From the NCBI RefSeq assembly GCF_035474595.1, contig NZ_DATIND010000160.1:1-40372 (forward strand): a stretch of 40,372 bases of DNA, given 5' to 3'. The notes below the pieces were generated by a model. It did not search any database. It saw only the letters and a list, made by a program, of their open reading frames with translations, and had not been told where the DNA came from. The position numbers were made by a program, and so were the translations under genes. The stretch's first letter is position 1. Each line of letters begins with the position of its first letter. Origin of the DNA: Longimicrobium sp. GTDB taxonomy: Bacteria > Gemmatimonadota > Gemmatimonadetes > Longimicrobiales > Longimicrobiaceae. Below are positions 1 through 7,846 of this stretch, piece after piece.

Positions 1-3
1 GAG

Positions 4-300
4 ATGAAGATCGAGGTCCCGCGCGAGCGGATCGAGGAGTTCTGCCGGAAGTGGCACGTGAGCGAGCTGGCGCTGTTCGGCTCCGTCCTGCGCGACGACT
101 TCCGCCCGGACAGCGACGTGGACGTGCTGGTGACGTTCGAGGCGGGCGTCCGTCCGTCGCTCGACGACTGGCTCGACATGGAGGACGAGCTGCAGGCCGC
201 CTTCGGACGCAGGATCGACCTGGTGGAGAAGGCGCGCGTCGAGAACCCGTTCATCCGCCGGCACGTCCTGCACAACCATCAGGTGCTCCATGCCGCCTGA
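4..300 (+). CDS. MNT-type nucleotidyltransferase (MntA/antitoxin-like)
   Basis: A 98-residue minimal nucleotidyltransferase of the DNA polymerase beta superfamily. The signature is G-S-V-L-R-x-D-x(4)-S-D-V-D-V-L-V at residues 26-43, which holds the two metal-binding Asp residues; a further acidic residue lies in 'RRIDLVE' near residue 72. Family knowledge: these small proteins usually pair with a HEPN (DUF86) ribonuclease toxin encoded just downstream, and the MNT partner AMPylates and silences it. Here the next in-frame ATG, at 290, overlaps the stop but opens only about 20 codons before a stop, so no HEPN partner is present downstream. A partner could lie upstream, outside the window. The fold is confident; the toxin-antitoxin role is inferred. 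Confidence 0.8.
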   Translation: MKIEVPRERIEEFCRKWHVSELALFGSVLRDDFRPDSDVDVLVTFEAGVRPSLDDWLDMEDELQAAFGRRIDLVEKARVENPFIRRHVLHNHQVLHAA

Positions 301-339
301 CGATGACGTCGCGACCGTCGGAGGAGAATTCGGTAACCC

Positions 340-915
340 GTGCTGCTGGTGATCGATAACTACGATTCCTTCACCTGGAATCTCGTGCAGTATCTGGGCG
401 AGCTGGGGGCGGAGATGACCGTGCGGCGCAACGACGAGGTCTCCGCCGACGAGGTGGAGCGGATGGCGCCGGAGCGCATCGTCATCTCCCCCGGTCCGGG
501 GACGCCGGCCGACGCGGGCGTGTCGGTGGAGGTCATCCGCCGTATGGGCGCGGCCACGCCGATCCTGGGCGTCTGCCTGGGGCACCAGGCCATCGCCGCG
601 GCGTACGGCGGCCGGGTGGTGCGCGCGCGGCGGGTGATGCACGGCAAGACGTCGCCCATCCGCCACGGCGGCGTGGGAATCTTCCGCGGCGTGCCGTCGC
701 CCGTCACGGTGGCGCGGTACCACTCGCTGACCATCGACCCGGCGGCGCTGCCGGACGGGCTGGAGGCGGTGGCGTGGACGGACGAGGCGGGGTGGGAAGA
801 CGAGATCCAGGCGCTGCGCCATCGCCTGCATCCCGTGTGGGGCGTGCAGTTTCACCCGGAGTCGATCGCGAGCGAGGCAGGGAAGGACATCCTGCGCAAC
901 TTCCTCCAATCGTGA
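340..915 (+). CDS. trpG: Anthranilate/aminodeoxychorismate synthase glutamine amidotransferase subunit
   Basis: Class I glutamine amidotransferase, 191 residues, the usual length for TrpG/PabA. It hydrolyses glutamine and passes ammonia to the chorismate-binding partner (TrpE or PabB) in tryptophan or folate synthesis. The start 'MLLVIDNYDSFTWNLVQ' is the family N-terminus. The nucleophile is Cys79 in 'GVCLGHQA', and the triad is completed by His172 and Glu174 in 'GVQFHPES'. The start is GTG at 340, with GGAGGAG at 320-326 about 13 bases upstream, a slightly long spacing. No trpE or pabB lies next to it. The next gene starts at its stop codon and is an outer-membrane protein, so the gene sits apart from its pathway partners. 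Sequence alone cannot separate TrpG from PabA; many bacteria use one subunit for both. Confidence 0.93.
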   Translation: MLLVIDNYDSFTWNLVQYLGELGAEMTVRRNDEVSADEVERMAPERIVISPGPGTPADAGVSVEVIRRMGAATPILGVCLGHQAIAAAYGGRVVRARRVMHGKTSPIRHGGVGIFRGVPSPVTVARYHSLTIDPAALPDGLEAVAWTDEAGWEDEIQALRHRLHPVWGVQFHPESIASEAGKDILRNFLQS

Positions 916-917
916 AG

Positions 918-2420
918 ATGATCCTTCGTTCCGCCGCGCTGGCCGCGGCCCTGCTTCTCGCCCTCGCCACGCATCCCCTTGCCGCGCAGGAGATCCACGT
1001 CTCCGGCGACGACCACTCGCCGGCGGCGGAGCTGGCGCGGCAGATCCTGGCGCGCGGCAACTACCTGCGCATCGACCGCGACACGGTGCTCCCCGCCTCG
1101 TTCCACGCGCCCGGCGACGTGGTGGTCTACGACGCCGACGTGCGGCTGGAGGGGCAGATCGACGGGAGCGTGGCGGTGATCGGCGGCGAATTCTTCATCC
1201 GCCCGCGCGCCGTGGTCCGCGGCGAGATCGCCAACCTGGGCGGCGGCGTGTACACCTCCGCGCTGGCCACCACCGGGCAGATCCTGGAGATGGGCGCGGG
1301 GACGCAGGTGGCCATCGCGGGCGACACCGCGGTGCAGGACACGGGGGCGTACGCGGCGCGCATCATCCCCCCCGCGCGCCCCAGCGCGGTCGGCTTCTCG
1401 TTCCGCCCGCTCCCCACCTACGACCGGGTGAACGGGGTCACGCTCACGCTGCCGCTGCGCGTGCTGCTGGCGCGCAACGACAGCGGGCCGCGCATCGACG
1501 CGTGGGCGGCGTACCGCTTCGAGAACCCCGACCGCCTGGGCGGCGGCGTGCGCTTCACCATGCCGCTGGGCTTCGAGAACGTGCGCGCCTCGGTCGAGGC
1601 GTCGCGGGCCACGCGCACCAACGACGCCTGGCAGCGCGGCGACCTGTCGAACTCGCTGTCGGTGCTCGCCTCGGGCCGCGACTACCGCGACTACTGGGAC
1701 GCCGACGTGCTGCGGGCCACGGTGTTCCGCCCGGTCGGCAAGCCGATCATCGCGGGGGAGAGCTGGCTCAATCCCACCGCCGGCATGCAGTGGTCCAGCG
1801 ACCGCTCGCTGCGGGCCAAGCACGTGTTCTCCATCTGGCAGGGGAACGACAAGGACCGCCCGAACCCGCCTGTGATGGACGGGCACATCCTCTCCGCCTT
1901 TGCGGGCGCCGAGCTGCGCGTGGTGGGCCGGCTCTCGCAGTGGACGGCGAGCGCGCAGGTGGAGCGGTCCATCCCCGGCGAGTCGGTGGCGGACTTCACG
2001 CAGCTGGTGGGCGAGGCCACGTACACCGCGCTGGCCTTCCGCACGCACACGCTCACCGTGTACCTGCGCGGCGCCACGCCGTTCGCCAGCGACGCGCCGC
2101 CGCAGCGCTTCCAGATCCTGGGCGGCCCGGCCACCATCCCCACGCTCCCGGTCGGCTACTTCCGCGGCGACCACCTGGCGTTCGTGGACGCGCGCTACAC
2201 CGTGCCGCTCCCTGTGGAGGTGCCGTTCCTCGGCATCCCCAGCGTGCAGGTGGCGTACGCGGCCGGCGCGGCGTGGACGGGCGGAGACTCGCCGCCGTGG
2301 GTGCAGAACATCGGCGGCGGGCTGGCCTTCCGCTTCGCCACGGCGCTGCTGTACGTCGATCCGACGACGGGACTCGACAAGTCGCGCTTCGTCTTCACCT
2401 TCGCCATCCCAAGATTCTAA
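918..2420 (+). CDS. Outer-membrane beta-barrel protein with bactofilin-like N-terminal repeats
   Basis: About 500 residues. A Sec signal peptide (residues 1-22, ending A-A-Q) is followed by a hydrophilic segment. Residues 60-130 have the short-period 'GDVVVYDADVRLEGQIDGS' and 'IGGEFFIRPRAVVRGEI' pattern of right-handed beta-helix, polymer-forming (bactofilin-like) repeats. The rest alternates amphipathic strands and turns and ends in 'FVFTFAIPRF', with the terminal aromatic Phe typical of BAM-assembled barrels. The region around 'HLAFVDARYTVPLP...GGGLAFRFATALLYVDPTTGLDKS' resembles the C-terminal strands of Omp85/surface-antigen barrels. The start is ATG 918; an in-frame GTG at 912 overlaps the trpG stop (GTGA) and is an alternative. 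No POTRA domains are seen, so it is probably not BamA itself. Substrate unknown. Confidence 0.75.
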   Translation: MILRSAALAAALLLALATHPLAAQEIHVSGDDHSPAAELARQILARGNYLRIDRDTVLPASFHAPGDVVVYDADVRLEGQIDGSVAVIGGEFFIRPRAVVRGEIANLGGGVYTSALATTGQILEMGAGTQVAIAGDTAVQDTGAYAARIIPPARPSAVGFSFRPLPTYDRVNGVTLTLPLRVLLARNDSGPRIDAWAAYRFENPDRLGGGVRFTMPLGFENVRASVEASRATRTNDAWQRGDLSNSLSVLASGRDYRDYWDADVLRATVFRPVGKPIIAGESWLNPTAGMQWSSDRSLRAKHVFSIWQGNDKDRPNPPVMDGHILSAFAGAELRVVGRLSQWTASAQVERSIPGESVADFTQLVGEATYTALAFRTHTLTVYLRGATPFASDAPPQRFQILGGPATIPTLPVGYFRGDHLAFVDARYTVPLPVEVPFLGIPSVQVAYAAGAAWTGGDSPPWVQNIGGGLAFRFATALLYVDPTTGLDKSRFVFTFAIPRF

Positions 2421-2608
2421 AGAGATCTCACTCACATGGAGTTCGGCGTTGTTGAGACGTCCATATGCATCCCCACGTTCCCAGGCTGGGGGACACGCCC
2501 TCAACTGCGTCATCGGGTGGATCGGGTGAACGACAAGCCCGCAGTGCGTAACTGTGCCTGATGCTGAGCCGCTGATCGGATCGCGGAGAGCCGGCCTTCC
2601 AATCTCGC

Positions 2609-2650
2609 TCCCGATTGATATGTCGGAAATTTCCGACATATCAATCGGGA
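2609..2650. repeat. Perfect 42-bp palindrome
   Basis: The left half begins TCCCGATTGATATGTCGGAA and the right half is its exact reverse complement around a central AT, giving 21-bp arms with no spacer and no mismatch. It is much richer in AT than its surroundings. No poly-T tract follows on either side, so a simple intrinsic terminator is not the obvious reading. It may be a protein-binding operator, a REP/MITE-like dispersed element or a replication-related cruciform. Confidence 0.9.
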
Positions 2651-2847
2651 ACGAAGGAGAGGGCCATCACACCGCCGCCACGGCGAGATATCGGCGGGCG
2701 GACGCCACGCCAGTCTGCCGCCCCACCATCTTCCGATGACGCAGTTGGCAATCTCGCGGCCGCGCTCCAACGGTGGCCAGGCGGGAGAAGTCTGCGGCCC
2801 GGGGTCGGAGCGTTCTGGCTGGCAGCGATGGGTGAAGTACCCTGATA

Positions 2848-2903
2848 GACGCGGAGACGCGGAGAACTGCGATCGGTTCTCCGCGTCTCCGCGTCTCCGC
2901 GTG
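2848..2903. repeat. ACGCGGAG-type inverted repeat (copy 1)
   Basis: The left arm at 2848-2867 (GACGCGGAGACGCGGAGAAC) and the right arm at 2876-2895 are perfect 20-bp reverse complements around an 8-base loop. The arms are built from tandem 'ACGCGGAG' units, and the right arm continues with a further 'TCCGCGTGAGA' unit. A related copy lies at 34564-34634, which marks this as a dispersed family in the genome. Confidence 0.85.
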
Positions 2904-2932
2904 AGACCATCGATCTTCGACTGCACGAATGC

Positions 2933-2967
2933 GGAAGCCCCACGCCGGAATCCGGCGCGGGGCTTCC
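2933..2967 (-). terminator. Hairpin terminator for the minus-strand 2993-5100 genes
   Basis: GGAAGCCCC at 2933-2941 pairs with GGGGCTTCC at 2959-2967. An inner CGCCGG/CCGGCG stem closes a short AAT loop. It lies about 26 bases past the stop of the minus-strand gene ending at 2993. No long T tract follows, so terminator function is inferred from the position and strength of the stem. Confidence 0.6.
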
Positions 2968-2992
2968 CATCGTCCCTCACCCGCGGCGGAGC

Positions 2993-4048
2993 CTACGGCT
3001 TCGGCTGCAGCATCTGCTCGATGCGCTCCAGCCGCGCGCGCAGCTCGGCGTTCTCGGCGCGGAGCGCGGCGTTGTCGCGCTCCACGGCCTGGATGCGGGC
3101 GTCCTGCGTGGTGGTGCGGGCGTCCAGCGCCTTGATGGCGGAGAGCGCCACGCCGCCCTCGTCGATCGGGGCGATGGTGACGTTGTCGCGCCCCAGCCCG
3201 AACACCGCGTGGAAATCCTGCGCGGTGGGGCCGATGTGGCGGACCCCGGCGTCGTCCACGCGGTAGCTCCAGGTGCGCACCGGCAGCGCGCGCAGGCGGA
3301 CGAGCACGTCCTCGCCCGACACGTCCTCGAACAGGTGCTTGCGGCGCACGTCGGAGACGTCGTGCCACACGCCGTCGGTGCCGAGGTAGGCGCCGGTGCT
3401 GGTGCTGATCACCGCGTTCGACTGCCCCCAGTTGCTGGCGACGCTGCCGCTCTGGATGGTGACGCCGGTGGACAGGTTGGAGGAAGTGAAGATCCGGAAG
3501 CCGCCGGAGACGCGCCAGTTGGCCGAGTGGTTCACCCCGGCGCGCAGCGTGTCGACCGAAGAGCGGTCGGAGAACACGAACGAGCCCTGCCGCGCGTTGG
3601 TGTGCGCGTGGTAGCCCAGCGCCACCGAGGCCGCGCCCGAGGCGGTGTTGTCCTCGCCCGCCGCGAAGCTGCTGACCTGGGCGGCGGTGGAGCGAAGCCC
3701 GAATGCCGTGGCGTTGTCGGCGCTGGCGCGCACGTCCTGGCCCATGGCCACGGAGTAGTTGCCGATGTTGGCGGCGTCCCACTGCGTGCCGTTGATGCCG
3801 CCGGCGCGGAACGCACCCTTGCGCGGATACCACATCGCGCGCGTGCCCGAGCCCTCGGCCGGGATCCCCGTGCCGTTGATGTCGCCGTCGAAGGTGCCGC
3901 CCATGAGGACGCCGGCGTCCACGTTCACGCGGAACAGCCCCTGCCCGCCGCTGCTCACCGCGAACGCCGAGTCCGGTGTCTGCGCCCGCGCCGGGGCGGC
4001 AAGGGCCAGCGCCGCCAGCGCCACGCCCGCAAGAATCCTGGTGTTCAT
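2993..4048 (-). CDS. Secreted YadA-head / peptidase S74 (auto-cleaving chaperone) protein, paralogue 1
   Basis: About 351 residues. A Sec signal peptide ('LAALALAAPARAQ') is followed by an N-terminal domain shared with the 5253-6464 protein ('VSSGGQGLFRVNVDAG', 'MWYPRKGAFRAG'). Next come YadA-type trimeric head repeats ('NYSVAMGQDVRASA', 'ASVALGYHAHTNA'). A peptidase S74 domain starts at Ser232 in 'SDVRRK'; Ser232 and Lys237 have the Ser-x4-Lys spacing of the self-cleaving dyad known from phage endosialidase tail spikes. The C-terminus is a coiled coil ('RDNAALRAENAELRARLERIEQML'). Family knowledge: S74 assists trimerisation and then cleaves itself off. The start MNTRIL at 4048 has GGAG 5 bases upstream; an ATG at 4051 is the alternative. 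It lies about 30 bases downstream of the lipoprotein gene, probably in the same transcript. Confidence 0.8.
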   Translation of the reverse strand: MNTRILAGVALAALALAAPARAQTPDSAFAVSSGGQGLFRVNVDAGVLMGGTFDGDINGTGIPAEGSGTRAMWYPRKGAFRAGGINGTQWDAANIGNYSVAMGQDVRASADNATAFGLRSTAAQVSSFAAGEDNTASGAASVALGYHAHTNARQGSFVFSDRSSVDTLRAGVNHSANWRVSGGFRIFTSSNLSTGVTIQSGSVASNWGQSNAVISTSTGAYLGTDGVWHDVSDVRRKHLFEDVSGEDVLVRLRALPVRTWSYRVDDAGVRHIGPTAQDFHAVFGLGRDNVTIAPIDEGGVALSAIKALDARTTTQDARIQAVERDNAALRAENAELRARLERIEQMLQPKP

Positions 4049-4077
4049 CATCGCTCCGGCTGGAAGGGGAGTGGGGG

Positions 4078-5100
4078 TCACGGGAGCTGGATCGACATCA
4101 CCTGGTCCTTCACCGACAGCGAGCCCGTCACCGACACGGCGCCGGTGGCCTTCACGGTGCCCTGCAGCTGCGTGCTCCCGGACACCTGCAGCGCGTCCAC
4201 GTTGCCGCGCAGCAGCGCGCCGGTGCCGCTCATCCACACCGTGCCGCCGCTGATGGTGCCCACCGCGTCGACGTTGGCGCGGGCGCGCAGGGTGAAGCCC
4301 TTGAGCCCCAGCGAGCTGGCCGCGCCCACGCGCAGATAGCCCACGTCGGCGTCGGCGGCCAGCACCGGCTGCGTGTGGCTGGCCAGCAGCGAGTCGGGGG
4401 GGATGGCCACGACGCTCGACGAGTCGGGCACCACGCCGTCCTGCCAGTTGCCGGGGGTGCTCCACACCGAGTCCACCGCGCCGGTCCACACCTTGTCGAC
4501 CAGCGGATCGTTCTCGTTGGGCAGCGGGGTGGAGACGTAGACGGTGAACTCGAACGAAACCACGGTAGACGGGACGTTGAACTGCCACGTCTTCGCCCGC
4601 GACAGCTGGTACGGCGACAGGATCTCGCCGTAGCTGAAGTAGGTCTGGTTCGACGCCAGGAAGGTCCCGTCGGTGCCGTCGGGGTTGGCCACCGTCACGC
4701 TGCCGGTGCCCGAGGTGACCGTGGGCCCGGTCTGGAAGAAGACCTTCACCCCGGAAACCGTAAAGCCGTCGGGCGTGCCCATGGGGCGGTCGGCCAGGTT
4801 CTGCACCACCACGTTGCTCGACAGGATCTCGGTTCCCGCGTCCCAGGTGGTGCCGGAGCTGGAGAGCTTCACGTACACGTCCTGCTTGCCGATGATGCGG
4901 TCGCCGCGCGGGCCGGCGGGCTTCACGCTGGTGCACGACATCGTCTGCGCGGGCACGTTCACCGAGCAGGTCACCTGTCCCACGGTGCCGGCGGGGAGCG
5001 CGGGCGCGGCGGCGGTGGGAAGGAGGCGGTCGGTGCACGCCGCAAGCAGCACGAGCGCCGCACCGCATGCGGTGCGTTGTATCAGTTGCCGATGGGACAT
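4078..5100 (-). CDS. Predicted lipoprotein with repetitive beta-rich C-terminus
   Basis: 340 residues with a lipoprotein signal: 'ACGAALVLLAAC' puts the lipidated Cys at residue 22, followed by T-D (Asp at +3). The mature part is rich in Ser, Thr, Val and Gly. Residues 170-215 resemble an extracellular beta-sandwich ('SFEFTVYVSTPLPNEND'). The 'VWTGAVDSVWSTPGNWQDGVVPD' stretch resembles the W-x-N-x-x-N-W opening of autotransporter-associated beta-strand repeats. The tail has a beta-helix-like 'VSGSTQLQGTVKATGAVSVTGSL' pattern. I do not recognise a named family. It lies between two S74/YadA paralogues on the same strand, which suggests a shared cell-surface structure. A good promoter lies 51 bases upstream of its start. 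Confidence 0.75.
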   Translation of the reverse strand: MSHRQLIQRTACGAALVLLAACTDRLLPTAAAPALPAGTVGQVTCSVNVPAQTMSCTSVKPAGPRGDRIIGKQDVYVKLSSSGTTWDAGTEILSSNVVVQNLADRPMGTPDGFTVSGVKVFFQTGPTVTSGTGSVTVANPDGTDGTFLASNQTYFSYGEILSPYQLSRAKTWQFNVPSTVVSFEFTVYVSTPLPNENDPLVDKVWTGAVDSVWSTPGNWQDGVVPDSSSVVAIPPDSLLASHTQPVLAADADVGYLRVGAASSLGLKGFTLRARANVDAVGTISGGTVWMSGTGALLRGNVDALQVSGSTQLQGTVKATGAVSVTGSLSVKDQVMSIQLP

Positions 5101-5150
5101 GGCCTGGAGGAGTGGGGCGAGGGTGGAGCGGCTTCCCGTTGGGATGCCAC

Positions 5151-5179
5151 AGTATACGACGATTCGTGCTTCCGGACAA
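5151..5179 (-). promoter_or_regulatory. Sigma70-like promoter for the 5100-2993 transcript
   Basis: On the minus strand a TTGTCC -35 box (5174-5179) is followed by a 17-base spacer and a TATACT -10 box (5151-5156). Transcription would start near 5144, about 44 bases before the lipoprotein ATG at 5100. It would drive the lipoprotein and the S74 protein downstream. Confidence 0.6.
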
Positions 5180-5252
5180 GCTTTCTCCGCGTGGACGGCC
5201 GCACGGGGGAGCGTAGCAGCCGAGCCGGGGCCGGAGCCCGCGCGGACGCGCG

Positions 5253-6464
5253 TCAGGGCTTCGGGGCGGCGGGCGGCGGGCCGGCCACCAGCGACTCCAG
5301 CCGCCGCAGCCGCGCCTCGAGGTCGCTCACGCGGCCGCGCAGCTCGGCGTTCTCGGCGGTCAGCGTGCTCACCTCGGCGCGCAGCTGGTCGGTGCGCGCG
5401 GCCACCGCCTGCACGCCGGCCAGGTTCACGCCGTCGATGTCGACGGAGTTGATCATCCGGTCGCTCTCGCCCAGGCCGAAGGCGGCGAACAGGTCCTGCG
5501 CCATGGGGCCCATGTGGCGGATGGCGCGGTCCTGGGTCCGGTAGTTCCAGGTGCTCACCGGCACGCCGCGCAGGCGGGCCAGCAGCTCCTCGCCGCTCAC
5601 CGCCCGGAAGTTCTCCTTGCGGTTGCGGTCCGACACCGCGCTCCAGCCGCTGCCGCCGGCAGCCAGCTCCACGCCCGCGGTCAGCCCCTGGTTGGTGTAG
5701 AACTTCACGCCGCCGCAGCCGCGCGCCACGAACTGGTTGTTGGCGGTGGGATACACCGAGTCCGACGAGAAGGAGGCACAGCCGTCGCCCAGCACGATCG
5801 AGCCCTGCCGGTTGGCGGTGCGGGCGTTCTTGCCGATGGCTACCGAGAACTGCCCGCTGGCGCTGTTCTGCAGCCCGATGGCCACGCCGAAGTTGCCGTT
5901 GGCGATGCTGGGGCCCAGGGTGATGGCCGCCAGCCCGCCCGCGATGGAGCTGGGGCCCATGGCCAGCGCGTCGTCGTTGGTGGCCTGCGCGCCGCTGCCG
6001 ATGGCCACGGCGCCCACCGCGCTGGCGGTGCCGTTGAAGGCGAAGGCTCGGTCGGCGCTGGCCGTGCCGTTGTTCCCCAGCGCCACGCTCTCGTCACCGC
6101 TGGCGGTGGTGGCCAGGTTGGCCGCGAAGGAGTTGCTGCCGCTGGCGCGCGTGTTCTCGCCGAAGGCGGCGGAGCCCGCGCCGATGCTGGCCAGGTCCCA
6201 GTAGGTGGCGCCGAAGCTCTCCACCTTGCCGGCGCGGAAGGCCCACAGCGCCGGGAACCACATCATGCGCACGCCCGCGCCGGTGGCGGGGATGTTCCCG
6301 CTTCCGGCGGTGCCGTTGGCCACCAGGCCGGCGTCCTGGTTCACGCGGAAGAGCTGGGTGCCGCCGCTCGACACGTACAGCGCGCTGTCGGCCTGGGCAT
6401 GCGCCAGGGTCGACGCGCCGAGCACGAGCGCGGCGGTGAGGAGCGTGGAGCGGTAGCGGGGCAT
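5253..6464 (-). CDS. Secreted YadA-head / peptidase S74 (auto-cleaving chaperone) protein, paralogue 2
   Basis: 403 residues. A Sec signal peptide ('LLTAALVLGASTLAHA') is followed by the same N-terminal domain as the 2993-4048 protein ('YVSSGGTQLFRVNQDAG', 'MMWFPALWAFRAG'). About eight YadA/Hia-type head repeats follow, of the form S-x-A-x-G-x-x-x-x-A-S-G ('ESVALGNNGTASADRAFAFN', 'GAVAIGSGAQATNDDALAMG'). The S74 domain begins at Ser278 in 'SDRNRK', with Ser278 and Lys283 as the predicted cleavage dyad. It contains the conserved 'STWNYRTQDRAIRHMGPMAQD'-like core (first 20 residues shared) and ends in a coiled coil. The start ATG at 6464 has AGGA just upstream. No YadA C-terminal membrane anchor is present, so how the head stays on the cell is unclear. 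Public annotation would probably read 'tail fiber domain-containing protein', but no phage genes surround it. Confidence 0.82.
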   Translation of the reverse strand: MPRYRSTLLTAALVLGASTLAHAQADSALYVSSGGTQLFRVNQDAGLVANGTAGSGNIPATGAGVRMMWFPALWAFRAGKVESFGATYWDLASIGAGSAAFGENTRASGSNSFAANLATTASGDESVALGNNGTASADRAFAFNGTASAVGAVAIGSGAQATNDDALAMGPSSIAGGLAAITLGPSIANGNFGVAIGLQNSASGQFSVAIGKNARTANRQGSIVLGDGCASFSSDSVYPTANNQFVARGCGGVKFYTNQGLTAGVELAAGGSGWSAVSDRNRKENFRAVSGEELLARLRGVPVSTWNYRTQDRAIRHMGPMAQDLFAAFGLGESDRMINSVDIDGVNLAGVQAVAARTDQLRAEVSTLTAENAELRGRVSDLEARLRRLESLVAGPPPAAPKP

Positions 6465-6778
6465 CGGTCCTGGGGGGTTGATGTGTGGATCTGGTGCGCG
6501 CACACGCCTCTCCCACCCGCGGGCCCGCGCCGCTTGCACGCGCGGGCACGGCGGCGTCCGGCCACGACGGAATCGCGGTCTTACGGCAGCGGGCGTTTCT
6601 CTGTGTCGGAGAGTGGGATCGCGAGGTGCAGCGCCGAAAAGCTATCATCTGCTACGCTTTTGCACAACGGCGGCTTGCGAAGCTCGTGCGGGCACGGTCC
6701 ATTTCGCCATCGTGGCGGCCGCGCGCCGTGAGCGTGCCGAGCCGCCGATCCCACCCCCCGTCGCCCGGAGCCGCCCGC
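6465..6778. promoter_or_regulatory. Divergent intergenic region
   Basis: These 314 bases separate the divergent starts of the S74 protein (-) and the CopD-like gene (+), so promoters for both must lie here. Around 6640-6665 the composition turns AT-rich ('GAAAAGCTATCATCTGCTAC' then 'GCTTTTGCACAA'). On the minus strand this gives a weak TTGTGC, 17 bases, TAGCTT arrangement. I see no operator dyad and no small gene. Confidence 0.35.
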
Positions 6779-7732
6779 GTGCAGGCAGAGCCCCTCATCA
6801 CCTGGTCCGAGCCCGTCCGGGAGCTCGCCGGCTTCATCGGCCTGTTCCTGGGCGCCGGCGCCGTCGGCTTCCGCTACGCGTCGGTGCGGCGCCGCCTTGC
6901 CGCCGTGACGCCGTCGGACCAAGCGGACGTGTGGGCCGACGCCGCGCGCCGCGCCGCCGTGCTGGGGCTGGTGGGATGGCTCATCCGCGCGGTCCTCACG
7001 GCCATCAACCTCCCCGCGGCCGCCGCGCGCCAGCACACCACCGTCTCCGCGCTGGCGAGCGGCAACCTGCAGACGCAGGTGCAGCTCATCCTCCTCCTGG
7101 TGGCCCTGACCGGCTTCGCGCTGGCGGCGGCGGGGCGGGGGATCGGGTGGCCGCTGGCGGCCGTCGGGGTGATCGTGGGGCAGCTGCGCGGCGTGTTCTT
7201 CGGCCCGCTGGCGCGGCTGGTGAACCCGGTGCACGCGCTGGCCGCCGGGCTGTGGATCGGCACGCTGTTCGTGCTGGTGGTGGCGGGGATCGGCGCGGTG
7301 CTGCGGCACGAGCGCGGGCGCGGGCGGCGCGGGACGCTGGTGGCGGAGATGGTGAACGGCTTCTCGCCGCTGGCGCTGGCCTCCGGCATCGGGGTCGTGA
7401 TCTTCGGCGTCATCACCGCGTGGCGGCACCTGCCGAAGATCGACGCGCTGTGGACCACGCCGTACGGGTGGGCGCTCATCGCCAAGCTGGTGTTCGTGGC
7501 GATGGTGTTCGCGCTGGGCGCGTGGAACTGGCGCCGGCAGCGCCCCACGCTGGGCAGCGAGTCGGCCGCGGACGCCATCCGCCGCTCCGCGATCGCCGAG
7601 CTGTCGGTGGCGGGGGTGGTGCTGGTCGTCACCGCCATCCTCATCTCCCTTCCCGCTCCCCCGCGCCCCAAAAACCCGGGCGCCGGACCCGGAGGCGGGG
7701 GCCCGCCCCCCGCCGCGCAGCCGGGGAAGTAG
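6779..7732 (+). CDS. CopD-family integral membrane protein
   Basis: About 317 residues with eight or so predicted membrane helices. The region 'NPVHALAAGLWIGTLFVLVV' carries the conserved His and the W-I/V-G motif of the copper resistance D domain. 'TPYGWALIAKLVFVAMVFAL' followed by a short basic loop is the other CopD hallmark. Family role: inner-membrane copper uptake or handling, usually paired with periplasmic CopC. No copC is adjacent, so the substrate is inferred from family only. The C-terminal tail is Pro/Gly-rich and unusual. The start is GTG 6779 with GGAG 9 bases upstream; the frame stays open back to 6485, but that part lacks membrane or domain character. Confidence 0.75.
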   Translation: MQAEPLITWSEPVRELAGFIGLFLGAGAVGFRYASVRRRLAAVTPSDQADVWADAARRAAVLGLVGWLIRAVLTAINLPAAAARQHTTVSALASGNLQTQVQLILLLVALTGFALAAAGRGIGWPLAAVGVIVGQLRGVFFGPLARLVNPVHALAAGLWIGTLFVLVVAGIGAVLRHERGRGRRGTLVAEMVNGFSPLALASGIGVVIFGVITAWRHLPKIDALWTTPYGWALIAKLVFVAMVFALGAWNWRRQRPTLGSESAADAIRRSAIAELSVAGVVLVVTAILISLPAPPRPKNPGAGPGGGGPPPAAQPGK

Positions 7733-7846
7733 GAAGATCCAGCGCGCGGCGCCGCCTTCATTCGGGGGATTTCGGGAGATGGGGAACAGTGGCACGGTCC
7801 CCGTTCTCCCGCTGGAGCCGGCGCCGCGCGGAGATGGCGCGGCCGC

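Larger units (their letters stand above)
2421..2992. other. Repeat-rich intergenic region, no gene recognised
   Basis: These 572 bases separate a plus-strand gene from the 3' end of a minus-strand gene. I find no convincing coding sequence: the short open frames lack ribosome sites and read as repeat translations. The region contains a 42-bp perfect palindrome, an ACGCGGAG-type inverted repeat and a terminator hairpin, listed separately. It resembles a landing zone for dispersed palindromic repeats. Confidence 0.7.

Noticed and set aside
852-2639. Long minus-strand open frame opposite the outer-membrane protein
   Set aside because: The product is Arg/His/Ala-rich without domains, a typical complement-strand shadow at high GC; the plus strand has signal peptide and barrel features.
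2554-2739. Small open frame over the 42-bp palindrome
   Set aside because: Its sequence is a translation of the palindrome on both sides; no ribosome site or conserved features.
2993-6464. Prophage tail-fibre module
   Set aside because: Although S74 domains are typical of phage fibres, both proteins carry Sec signal peptides and no other phage gene is present.
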